A program made the position numbers and the translations under genes. This document shows, in pieces, positions 44,430-53,114 of a stretch of DNA of 54,743 nucleotides. A model generated the notes under the pieces. It made no database searches and was not told the DNA's origin. It was given only the letters and a program-made list of their open reading frames with translations. The stretch covers positions 1 through 54,743 of the forward strand of contig NZ_JAGFJM010000049.1 in NCBI RefSeq assembly GCF_024102715.1. Direction: 5' to 3'. The stretch is from Nitrosomonas communis (GTDB lineage Bacteria; Pseudomonadota; Gammaproteobacteria; Burkholderiales; Nitrosomonadaceae). Positions within the stretch are counted from its first letter, which is position 1; each line of letters starts with the position of its first letter.

Positions 44430-46553
44430 ATGAACACACGCAAGATTCTGGTTACCTCTGCGCTGCCTTATGCCAATGGCAGCATTCACCTTGGCCATCT
44501 GGTGGAATACATACAAACCGATATCTGGGTCCGCTTCCAGAAAATGCAGGGACACACGGTGTATTACGTGTGCGCAGATGATACTCATGGCACGCCTATC
44601 ATGCTGCGCGCTGAGAAGGAAGGTATGACGCCGGAAGCACTGATTGCGCGTGTGCATGGTGAGCATTTGCGGGATTTTACTGGTTTTCATGTCGATTTCG
44701 ATAATTACTACAGCACACATTCGCCGGAAACTCGTCAGTATTCGGAGATGATTTATCACAAGCTGAAAGCAGCGGGGCTTATTAAAGTACGCGCTATCGA
44801 GCAGCTTTATGATCCGGTCAAAAACATGTTTCTGCCGGATCGCTTCGTCAAGGGGGAGTGTCCCAAATGCGGCGCAAAAGATCAGTATGGCGATTCCTGT
44901 GAAGCCTGTGGTGCAGCTTATGCGCCGACAGAATTAAAAAATCCTTATTCCGCGGTATCGGGCGCGACTCCTGTGAAAAAAGCCTCCGAGCATTTCTTCT
45001 TCAGCTTGTCGGATAGCCGTTGCGCCGATTTCCTGCGCCGCTGGACGCATGAAGCCAATCACCTGCAAGCGGAAGCAGCCAACAAAATGCACGAGTGGCT
45101 GGGAGAGGCGGGAGAAAACAAACTGTCCGATTGGGATATTTCGCGTGATGCACCGTATTTTGGCTTTGAGATACCGGGCGAATCCGGCAAGTATTTTTAC
45201 GTCTGGCTCGATGCACCGATTGGTTACATGGGTAGTTTCAAGAATCTATGTGCGCAACGCGGTATTGATTTCGATGAATTCTGGCAGAAAGAGAGCACGA
45301 CCGAACTCTATCACTTCATCGGTAAAGATATCCTGTATTTCCATGCATTGTTCTGGCCGGCCATGCTGGAAAATTCAGGCTACCGCACGCCCACGCAGAT
45401 TTTTGCGCATGGCTTCCTCACCGTGAATGGCGAGAAAATGAGCAAATCACGCGGTACTTTCATTACTGCAGAAAGCTATTTGCAGCAACAGCTCAATCCG
45501 GAATGGTTGCGCTACTACTATGCCGCCAAACTCAATGGCACATTGGAAGATATCGATCTCAACCTGGAAGACTTCACTGCACGCGTGAATTCGGATTTGG
45601 TCGGCAAATATATCAATATCGCCAGCCGCTGCGCGGGATTCATCAGCAAACGCTTCAATGGCAAGCTGGTTGCCGGAGAAGATTATCACTTGCTGCAGCA
45701 GATGATTGATGAACGCTTTGCCTCCTGGCAGCCGGGCATCATCGAGAAAGCATATGAAGAGCGGGATTTCTCTGCCGCAGTGCGGCACATCATGAAGCGT
45801 GCTGATGAAGTGAATGAGCTAATTCATGAATTGGCGCCCTGGGAAATCGCCAAAGATGCTGCACGTGACCAGGAATTGCACCGTGTCTGCAGTCTGGGAA
45901 TTCAGTTGTTTTATTTGCTCTCGTGTTACCTGAAGCCGATTCTGCCTGCAACAGCGGAGAGAATTGCGTACTTCCTTAATTGCCAATCCCTGCGCTGGCC
46001 GGAACAAAAAGCTGGGCAAGCTCTATCCAGCCTGCTGCTGCCAGCCGGTCACACCATCAATGCCTACCAGCACCTCATGACGCGCATTGATCCCAAGCAA
46101 ATCGATGCCCTGATTGAAGCAAACAAACAGACCATCGCCCCAACCCCCGATTCACACTCTCGCGTGCGGCACGCAGAAGCGCAACAGCATATCCAGCAAC
46201 ATGCAATCACACCGATCGCCGAAACCATCACGATCGACGATTTCAGCAAAATTGATTTACGTATCGCACGTGTTATCAATGCTGAACATGTGGAAGGTGC
46301 AGACAAATTGCTCAAACTTACGCTGGATATTGGCACAGAACAACGCACCGTTTTTGCCGGCATTAAATCCGCTTATGATCCAGAGAAACTCAAAGGGCGG
46401 CTTACTGTCATGGTCGCCAATCTGGCGCCCCGCAAAATGAAATTCGGCCTATCGGAAGGCATGGTGCTGGCAGCAAGCGATGGCAGCAGTGGGGGAGGGT
46501 TATATATCCTTACTCCTGATGACGGCGCGCAACCGGGCATGAGGGTCAAGTAA
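44430..46553 (+). CDS. metG: Methionyl-tRNA synthetase
   Basis: A 707-residue class I synthetase charging tRNA-Met. HIGH motif in [16 protein letters not shown], zinc knuckle [18 protein letters not shown] (about residues 145-162), KMSKS in [11 protein letters not shown], and a C-terminal tRNA-binding/dimerisation domain (about 605-707: [35 protein letters not shown]). Length agrees with the long dimeric class. Start ATG 44430. Confidence 0.97.
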   Translation: MNTRKILVTSALPYANGSIHLGHLVEYIQTDIWVRFQKMQGHTVYYVCADDTHGTPIMLRAEKEGMTPEALIARVHGEHLRDFTGFHVDFDNYYSTHSPETRQYSEMIYHKLKAAGLIKVRAIEQLYDPVKNMFLPDRFVKGECPKCGAKDQYGDSCEACGAAYAPTELKNPYSAVSGATPVKKASEHFFFSLSDSRCADFLRRWTHEANHLQAEAANKMHEWLGEAGENKLSDWDISRDAPYFGFEIPGESGKYFYVWLDAPIGYMGSFKNLCAQRGIDFDEFWQKESTTELYHFIGKDILYFHALFWPAMLENSGYRTPTQIFAHGFLTVNGEKMSKSRGTFITAESYLQQQLNPEWLRYYYAAKLNGTLEDIDLNLEDFTARVNSDLVGKYINIASRCAGFISKRFNGKLVAGEDYHLLQQMIDERFASWQPGIIEKAYEERDFSAAVRHIMKRADEVNELIHELAPWEIAKDAARDQELHRVCSLGIQLFYLLSCYLKPILPATAERIAYFLNCQSLRWPEQKAGQALSSLLLPAGHTINAYQHLMTRIDPKQIDALIEANKQTIAPTPDSHSRVRHAEAQQHIQQHAITPIAETITIDDFSKIDLRIARVINAEHVEGADKLLKLTLDIGTEQRTVFAGIKSAYDPEKLKGRLTVMVANLAPRKMKFGLSEGMVLAASDGSSGGGLYILTPDDGAQPGMRVK

Positions 46554-46704
46554 ATCGAGGCAATAAGAAGCTGTTTGGGAATTCTGAGTGCTAGTGTTCA
46601 TGTGATGATTTTTTGCTGTTAACATGCACTATTTTATAAATTGACAAAAAAACGGAAAAAGCGTTATTTATCCACTGCCTTATGATTTGTAGCCTTAGAC
46701 AAGA

Positions 46705-47532
46705 TTGAGACAACTTAACGAGACAGGAGATGCTAACGCGACATGGCATCAGCAACCCAAGCAAGCAAACCGGCTTATTCTGCTAGGAGCGAGTAATTTG
46801 ACCTTGTCTTTGCGTCTGGTTATTCAGCAGGCTCAGCATTATTGTGGCAGACCGAGCGAGGTGCTGGTGGCTGCTGGTCATGGGCGTTCCTATGGTGAGA
46901 GCAGCCAGGTGCTGGTACGCGAGTTGCCGGGTATCATTGCCAGCGGTTTGTGGTCACAGCTTGATGCGGGGAATGCACGACCTACTTATGCTTTGCTGAC
47001 CGATATCGGCAACGATATACTTTATGGATTCATGCCTCACCAAATCCTGCAGTGGATCGCTTGGTGTGTCGAGCAATTGCAGAAGCATTCAGTCCATATT
47101 GTTATGACCAATCTGCCAATCGCATCGATTGAATCGCTGCCAGAATGGCGTTATCAGCTTTTCCGCAATCTGTTTTATCCCTCCTGCCAGCTTTCCAGAA
47201 GTGAAGCAGTTGAACGGGCGAGAGCGGTGCATCGAGGTCTAATTGAGTTGGCTGCGCGCAAACAATGCGTGCTCTGTGAGCAGCATCCCGAGTGGATGAG
47301 CGCTGACGGCATTCATTATGCTTATGGGAAAAGGCAGGAGCTATATCACCATATTTGTGCGTATTTCAGCGTGATGCGTGATCAATTGGGTCTTGCCGAA
47401 GATAAGCAATTATTTCCTCAGATCTGGCTGCAACGTCCACAGTTTGCTTACAAAAAAGTGTGGGGAAAAGAGAAACGTTGTCCGCAACCCAGTGGATTAT
47501 TAACCGATAAAACAGTTGTTTTCCTGTACTAA
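46705..47532 (+). CDS. SGNH-hydrolase-like protein
   Basis: About 275 residues, cytoplasmic (no signal). Blocks of the SGNH fold are present in order: LLGASNLTLSLRL (nucleophile Ser expected in GxSx), a Gly-bearing AGHGRSYGESSQVL, DIGNDILYG (GxND-type block) and DGIHYAYGKRQELY (catalytic Asp-His). This suggests an esterase or lipase-like hydrolase, substrate unknown; the first block is GASN rather than GDSL. No ATG lies in frame between the preceding stop (46696) and the conserved region; TTG 46705 is the likely start and its ribosome site is poor. It stands alone. Confidence 0.6.
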   Translation: MRQLNETGDANATWHQQPKQANRLILLGASNLTLSLRLVIQQAQHYCGRPSEVLVAAGHGRSYGESSQVLVRELPGIIASGLWSQLDAGNARPTYALLTDIGNDILYGFMPHQILQWIAWCVEQLQKHSVHIVMTNLPIASIESLPEWRYQLFRNLFYPSCQLSRSEAVERARAVHRGLIELAARKQCVLCEQHPEWMSADGIHYAYGKRQELYHHICAYFSVMRDQLGLAEDKQLFPQIWLQRPQFAYKKVWGKEKRCPQPSGLLTDKTVVFLY

Positions 47533-47626
47533 TAGAAAATATCGCGCGATACACTCAATCGAATCGGGCAGGATTTTACGCGCTACGCTCAATAACATTG
47601 CGGTTTTCGGGTTGAATTCCCAGGTT

Positions 47627-48277
47627 TTACCGGTCTGCAGCGTGATAAAAGAACCAGCCGAGACCGATCGTAAAAATAAAACAGCCGTATAACGCATGTT
47701 CGATGGTAGTGAGCAGCAGCGACTGGTGTTTATGGTAAGTATGGGAAAACATGACTCCACCCACCAAGGTAAACGAAATCGAGATCCAGTTGTTAAAGAC
47801 GATATGAGCGTAACCAAATAGAAAAGAACTGATGGCAATCATTTGCCATGGCTTACGAAAAATCGGGCGGTAGCGCGTGAAGAAATACATGCGGTAGAGC
47901 AACTCCTGCGGGTATACCGACAGAATGGGGTAAAGCAGCATGACCAGAAACCAGGTAAGTGGTTGTGTGCTGACAAGCGAGAATAATCTTTCCTCATGGT
48001 AGATATAAGTGAAGATGGTGACGACAGGTACAAGAAGGGTAAAACGCAGCAATATCGGTTTTAGGTTATGTAGCGTGACTTCTTTCGTGCTGACAAGCTG
48101 TTTCTTGTCAAAATCTGGCTGCTTCACTAGAAAAATAAGGCAAACGATGGAAAATGCCCATAGCGTCAGGAAAATTAACTTGATGCCATCAACGCTGTGG
48201 ATCGTCAAAGGTAATGCGATGAACACAGCGAAACATTCCAGATAGAGCAAGGGAAGGTGAGGGGGAGTGGAATTCAT
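47627..48277 (-). CDS. CPBP-family intramembrane protease-like protein
   Basis: A 216-residue membrane protein with six or so hydrophobic helices. CPBP (Abi/Rce1-like) motifs: YPQELLYRMYFFTRYRPIF (family EExxxR, here with Gln for the first Glu), FLFGYAHIVFNNW (FxxxH) and a late TIEHALYGCFIF (His-bearing helix). The family includes glutamate-type membrane proteases for prenylated or bacteriocin-related substrates. Loss of the first Glu may lower or alter activity. Convergent with the SGNH-like gene; no partner genes are close. Confidence 0.75.
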   Translation of the reverse strand: MNSTPPHLPLLYLECFAVFIALPLTIHSVDGIKLIFLTLWAFSIVCLIFLVKQPDFDKKQLVSTKEVTLHNLKPILLRFTLLVPVVTIFTYIYHEERLFSLVSTQPLTWFLVMLLYPILSVYPQELLYRMYFFTRYRPIFRKPWQMIAISSFLFGYAHIVFNNWISISFTLVGGVMFSHTYHKHQSLLLTTIEHALYGCFIFTIGLGWFFYHAADR

Positions 48278-48758
48278 ACTGTTTTACAAGTTTTCCTGGT
48301 ATATCTAATTCATGCTTTTGTTATCCAGCGTTGCAAAGAGTGACATTGCCTGGCTGACGCGCACAGCTAAGTACACAATACGAATCAGAATTTTACAGCG
48401 TGTACCTGCCTTGAGGAAGAGCAAAAGTCTGCTTAGTCAAAGTGGAACTGACTGTCGCTCCGGTTTGATTGCACTTGCTGATCTACCTTACCCAGATAAC
48501 ACTTGATTTTTGAGTAGAACAGAAAGTGCTGATTTAACAAGCTGTTTTGGTGTGAGCACGCAGACATTTGTGGTCAAAATCATGTTTCATAACTAGAAAT
48601 ATGCTATCAGGTGCAACTTGCCTTAGCCGTTGCTCATGTAGTACCACGGTACAATTGAATCTTCGAGGGTTTATGCAATGATAGCCGAATGCAATTCTGC
48701 TCCATGATTGCTTATCAGCATTTTTGAACTGATACCGGATCTTTAATTCATTGCAATA
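48278..48758. other. Intergenic region between CPBP-like and GGDEF genes
   Basis: About 480 bases without a supported gene. A leftward open frame (48534-48830) has no recognisable domain and overlaps the start of the GGDEF gene, so I do not call it. It holds the divergent promoters of its neighbours; no clear operator or RNA was recognised. Confidence 0.4.
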
Positions 48759-50552
48759 ATGCAAAATAAACTGGTTATTTTTCCCAGTCTCATGCAAGTG
48801 CAGTTGGCTAGCCGGTACTCCCTGCTTCAAGTAGCCTGCTGCAGCGTCCGCATGCCTGGGTATCCTGTTTGCTTGCTCTTCATTCTGCTGATTTTATTGC
48901 TGATGCCGCAGCTTGCACCAGCGCATGCTGATAAGTTGCTGATCGAGCGCGGACTGAGCGGGACGGTAATCAACGATCGGATGGCGGCGGCGACTGATGT
49001 CACTGCACGTATCCCTTGGCAGCAGATGCTGGATGAGCTGCAACGTTTTACACCTGGAAGTGGGTGCAGCGGAGTTGGCCTGGTGCCGGGTGCGCATTGG
49101 CTGCGGCTGGATTTCCACCGTGCTGAAACTGAACGCAGCGCGCCCTGGTGGCTAGTGGTGGAACCGCTCAATCTCTATGATCTACGCTTGTACCGCCGCA
49201 ATGTACGCGGAGAATTCGAGGAACTTGCCTCTGGCGAACGTGTGTCCTTTGCTGGAGGACGCGAGCGCGAATGGCGCCAGTACGCTTTTATCCTGCCCGA
49301 GCAGGGGCCAGTTTATCTGCGTGCTTATGATCCTGGTGGTGCCAGTTTTCCAGTAGCGTTGTGGCATCAGGATGATCTTGAGCGCCATGAGCATCTGGGT
49401 GAGTTGCTGCTGGGCGGTGTCTATGGTGCGCTGCTGGCTATGTGTCTCTATAATCTTTTTCTGGCGCTGAGTTTGCGCGATCCGGTTTACGGTTGGTATG
49501 TTGCAACCACTGTGACATTGGGTGTTTTCCTGGCCTATCTGCATGGCCACGCGGCTCAATGGTGGTGGCGCGACTGGCCGCAGTGGGTAGCCATGGGGCG
49601 GGTGGTGCTGCCCAGCCTCTGGGGACTGGCACTGGCTGGCTTCATAATGAGCTTCTTCCGCACCCGTATGTATCTTCCCGGCGCACATCGATTGCTACAG
49701 TTCATCGTGCTGAGCTATCTGTTCATTATCGTGATGCGTCTGACTGGCGCGCATGCGCTACCATCTCTGTTGTTAACTGCACAATCGCTGCCGGCTATTG
49801 GTCTGGTGTTCTATATTGCGATCCAGCGGTGGCGGCAGGGCATGGTGGCGGCGCGATATTTTCTAGCAGCGTACGGAATTGTGCTGGCTGGCACAGTCAT
49901 TTTTCTGTTGCGCATTTGCGGGCTACTGATGCCCAGCCCCTTGACCGAACTGGCTATGCCGGTGGCAGCTACGCTGGAGAGTCTGGTGTTCTCGCTGGCG
50001 CTGGCGGGGCGCATAAAGAGTCTCCATCATGCCAGCGCAGCAGCTTTCGTTGACGAATTGACCGGTCTGCCCAACCGTCGTGCGCTCGAGCAGCGCTTCA
50101 AGCTACATGTTGATAACAAAGCTCGCCACAGCTTCTATTTGCTGTCCGTGGATCTGGATAAATTTAAACCTGTCAACGATCGTTGGGGGCATGCCGAAGG
50201 TGATCAGGTATTGCGCGCATTGGCTCAGCGTATGCAGGCTTGCGTGCGCCATGAGGATTTGGTGGTACGTGTGGGTGGTGATGAATTCGTCGTGCTGCTT
50301 TCGCCTTCAGCCAGCAGCAGCATGGTCGCGGCGGTGACCAGTCGCTTGCTGGAAGTAATGCATGAACCAGTCCACGTGAATGCGCGTAGCCACACCCTAT
50401 CAGCCAGCATTGGGCTGGCGCATTATCCCACTGATGGCCACAGCTTGGCTGAGTTGTGCCATCATGCAGATATGGCGATGTATGAGGCTAAGCGGGCTGG
50501 AGGCAATACCTGGTGCGCCGCGCCACACTCAAGAGGAACAGCCCCAGCATAG
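48759..50552 (+). CDS. Diguanylate cyclase with 7TMR-DISM sensor
   Basis: A 597-residue membrane sensor. After an N-terminal helix (residues 30-50: VCLLFILLILLLMPQLAPA), a periplasmic beta-rich region (about 55-195) resembles 7TMR-DISM extracellular domains; seven membrane helices follow (about 200-405); the GGDEF domain is C-terminal (about 425-590). The active-site GGDEF is intact in VRVGGDEFVVLL, and an RxxD inhibitory site (RHED) lies five residues before it, so both synthesis of c-di-GMP and product inhibition are expected. Begins at ATG 48759. Likely senses an extracellular cue and controls attachment or motility. Confidence 0.9.
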   Translation: MQNKLVIFPSLMQVQLASRYSLLQVACCSVRMPGYPVCLLFILLILLLMPQLAPAHADKLLIERGLSGTVINDRMAAATDVTARIPWQQMLDELQRFTPGSGCSGVGLVPGAHWLRLDFHRAETERSAPWWLVVEPLNLYDLRLYRRNVRGEFEELASGERVSFAGGREREWRQYAFILPEQGPVYLRAYDPGGASFPVALWHQDDLERHEHLGELLLGGVYGALLAMCLYNLFLALSLRDPVYGWYVATTVTLGVFLAYLHGHAAQWWWRDWPQWVAMGRVVLPSLWGLALAGFIMSFFRTRMYLPGAHRLLQFIVLSYLFIIVMRLTGAHALPSLLLTAQSLPAIGLVFYIAIQRWRQGMVAARYFLAAYGIVLAGTVIFLLRICGLLMPSPLTELAMPVAATLESLVFSLALAGRIKSLHHASAAAFVDELTGLPNRRALEQRFKLHVDNKARHSFYLLSVDLDKFKPVNDRWGHAEGDQVLRALAQRMQACVRHEDLVVRVGGDEFVVLLSPSASSSMVAAVTSRLLEVMHEPVHVNARSHTLSASIGLAHYPTDGHSLAELCHHADMAMYEAKRAGGNTWCAAPHSRGTAPA

Positions 50553-50565
50553 CCTGCCGGGGGGC

Positions 50566-50615
50566 ATGCTCGAATTCCAAATGATAGATCTTCTATCATC
50601 ATTTGTTCGAGGCAT
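50566..50615 (+). terminator. Long imperfect hairpin after the GGDEF gene
   Basis: Left arm ATGC-TCGAA-TTC-CAAATGATAGA and right arm TCTATCATCATTTG-TTCGAG-GCAT pair over about 20 bases with small bulges, starting 14 bases after the stop codon. There is no T run, so it is either a mRNA-stabilising hairpin, a weak terminator or a short palindromic repeat. Confidence 0.45.
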
Positions 50616-50791
50616 AAGAATGTAGGAGCAGTTTGGAGTTTGGTGTGAGCCAGATACAATCTTATGCCGCGATCACTTGGCAGTATTTTTGCACTGGATT
50701 GAATTTTGCAAAAACTTTGTTTGTTTTTCCCATGCCAGGGACAAGTTATCCAGCCTTTTATTTGGCTTAATGTTAAAGAGGGGGGTGTAGA

Positions 50792-53089
50792 ATGAAAGGG
50801 GTTACTGCTAATAACGATACCGTTAGTAAGAAAGATGATAACCTTCTTGATGTAGCAATTGTGGGCGGGGGAATTGCTGGCCTGTATTGTCTTTATCGCC
50901 TGTTGAAAGATAAGGATCAGTTTGGTGGGGCAGAGAAAATCCGGTTGTTCGAATCATGTGATCACTTGGGTGGTCGGATTGAAACATGGTCATTAAAAAG
51001 AGAGTCAAGCGAGATTGGATACGCATCGACCTGGGATCCCCGACACTTGCTGGGTGACCTGACAGATCTTGATATTAGCCCCTATGATGATCCTGAAATC
51101 ACCGAATATCTGCGAGCCGAATTTGGTCCCATGCGTATCGAACCGCGCGACCAGTCTTTATTGCGCAACCTTCTTAACGAATTAGGCATAAAAGAACCGG
51201 ATCCTGGCGCTCCTGAGTCTTTGGACGATCTCATTCCTTTCTTTCCTTATACCGCCAAAGAGCCGGAATCGGCAAAATTTATCCTGACAGGTGAAGAAGC
51301 TGAACAAAAAAACACCATGGATTTGTTGCTGCTCAGTATCCGACGAATATTGGAGATTGTTGAGGGCACATACCAGGACAAGGATGAGGAAAATGTCATC
51401 AGGTGGCGCCATGCAAAGGCTAACAAGGCCTGGAATAATCTCCGCAGCGGCAAATCATTTCACAAGCATTATTGGAAGGGGGAGTTATTAGACTGGATCA
51501 ATCATCTGGAGGATTTCGATCCGCGTTTGTTTGCTGAATATCATCATGGGGTAAATGCAGCGGTTGACGAGGCTAAAGAAGAGAAATTGCGAAAATGGCT
51601 TGAAGAGAATTCTGACTATTACAAAATTCGATTATATTTTGAAATAGATGGCCACCCTCTGTGGGATATGGGTTTCTGGAATTTGATGAGCGATGTCCTA
51701 AGCCACTATGCAGTCGTCAAAATCCGGGATTGGGGAAGCTATTACCACTTCCTGCATGAAAATCTGAATGCAGCGGAATGGCTGATTTTCTGGCTCAAAG
51801 CGATCAAAGGGACGCGTGCGCTCAGAGGCATCCGGGGAGGCATGAGTCGCATTATTTATGCCTTGCTTTTTAGACTGTGCGAATTGAGCGATCGCGCTAG
51901 CTTGCAAGCAGAAATTAATAAAGTGCAGACCCAAGATGCTAAGACTCTTTATCACACATTTAATCAATTATCTGGAGAAGAACAGAAAAAAATTTTTACT
52001 AAGTTGCTTGCCCCTCTAATTAAAGTTGGACACGAACTCACTACGCTTGAGCTGATAGATCAAAGAAATCAAGGCGCGGTGAAGCTTGCTTTTGATATAA
52101 AAAATAAAATAGATGATCAACCATCTGAATTTTTGGCAAAACACGTTATCCTGGCTTTGCCGAAGTTGCCGCTGGATAAACTCAAAGAATCGCTCCCACA
52201 AATTTTGAGAAAAAGAGCACTAATGGAAGATGCGCAAAAATGTGAGGCCGCACTAGCATCAGTGAAATGTCTTCCCTTGTTGAAATGTTTTTTTATTCTC
52301 GAACATCCCTGGTGGCATGAGGACCTAGAATTAAACGCAGCGGCAGCCGATATTCCTACGCGAGAAATTACCTATACTCGGAGTAAAGACAAAACCAGGG
52401 GTATGATCATGATCTATACCGACCATCCTGCCATCACCTTCTGGTCAGATTATCTGCGGGAGTTCAAACAAACTGCGGAAACGGAGCAAATGCGCTACAC
52501 CGTCTGGTGGAAAGATAAATTTCCATTACCTTCATTTGAACAGATGAATGCTTGGGGAGGACAATGGAAAGATCTTGCCCGATTATGGAAGGACATAGCG
52601 GGGAATGAAATCGATCATAATAACGAAATCGCGGTAAAGGAAAAGTGGTCACAAATGCAAGGATGGTGGGCTGCACAATCTGCGCAAAGACAGAAAACGT
52701 TACGGAAAGATTATCTTGGTATCGATTCTGCCAAGCACTATTTCGAAGCTAAGGAAAAACAACAAGAACGGCTGTGGAATCGGTTTGTGCAATTTGCCAG
52801 AGATTATGAGCATCATGATTTTCTGGCAGATCATTTGCTGGCCTGCGGTATTCATGATTGGGGCAAAGCGCCCTTTGGGGCGGCAGCTCACGGTTGGTTG
52901 CCCGGAGAACAGTCACGCAAGCATGTTGAATTTTTGGCAGCATTTCCTCAGAATGGCAAATGCAAGGGTCAAATTCATGTATGCGGCGAGGCTTTTTCCG
53001 ATTACCAGGGATTCATAGAAGGTTCGCTTCGTTCGGCAGAAGAGGCGCTTGGTAGAATTGAGGCCGATAGGAAGGAGACAACAGGTTAA
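50792..53089 (+). CDS. Large FAD-dependent amine-oxidase-like protein
   Basis: A 765-residue flavoprotein. FAD-binding motif near the N-terminus VAIVGGGIAGLYCLYRLL (about 21-38), then LFESCDHLGGRIETW typical of amine-oxidase/protoporphyrinogen-oxidase folds, and the second FAD contact at the C-terminus HVCGEAFSDYQGFIEGSLRS. The length is much above the usual 450-500 residues: a charged, helical insert of about 250 residues (about 90-340) and another near 600-690 (rich in Trp and Lys) are present. Start ATG 50792 is preceded by AAAGAGGGGGG. It lies 25 bases upstream of putA on the same strand with a ribosome site between, so both may belong to an amino-acid catabolism operon. Substrate unknown. 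Confidence 0.7.
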   Translation: MKGVTANNDTVSKKDDNLLDVAIVGGGIAGLYCLYRLLKDKDQFGGAEKIRLFESCDHLGGRIETWSLKRESSEIGYASTWDPRHLLGDLTDLDISPYDDPEITEYLRAEFGPMRIEPRDQSLLRNLLNELGIKEPDPGAPESLDDLIPFFPYTAKEPESAKFILTGEEAEQKNTMDLLLLSIRRILEIVEGTYQDKDEENVIRWRHAKANKAWNNLRSGKSFHKHYWKGELLDWINHLEDFDPRLFAEYHHGVNAAVDEAKEEKLRKWLEENSDYYKIRLYFEIDGHPLWDMGFWNLMSDVLSHYAVVKIRDWGSYYHFLHENLNAAEWLIFWLKAIKGTRALRGIRGGMSRIIYALLFRLCELSDRASLQAEINKVQTQDAKTLYHTFNQLSGEEQKKIFTKLLAPLIKVGHELTTLELIDQRNQGAVKLAFDIKNKIDDQPSEFLAKHVILALPKLPLDKLKESLPQILRKRALMEDAQKCEAALASVKCLPLLKCFFILEHPWWHEDLELNAAAADIPTREITYTRSKDKTRGMIMIYTDHPAITFWSDYLREFKQTAETEQMRYTVWWKDKFPLPSFEQMNAWGGQWKDLARLWKDIAGNEIDHNNEIAVKEKWSQMQGWWAAQSAQRQKTLRKDYLGIDSAKHYFEAKEKQQERLWNRFVQFARDYEHHDFLADHLLACGIHDWGKAPFGAAAHGWLPGEQSRKHVEFLAAFPQNGKCKGQIHVCGEAFSDYQGFIEGSLRSAEEALGRIEADRKETTG

Positions 53090-53114
53090 GACAGCAAATG
53101 GGAGGCCAGCTACC

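Noticed and set aside
48534-48830. 98-residue leftward frame in the gap before the GGDEF gene
   Set aside because: Considered as a transposase remnant because of its His/Arg-rich sequence, but no motif could be recognised and it overlaps the next gene's start.
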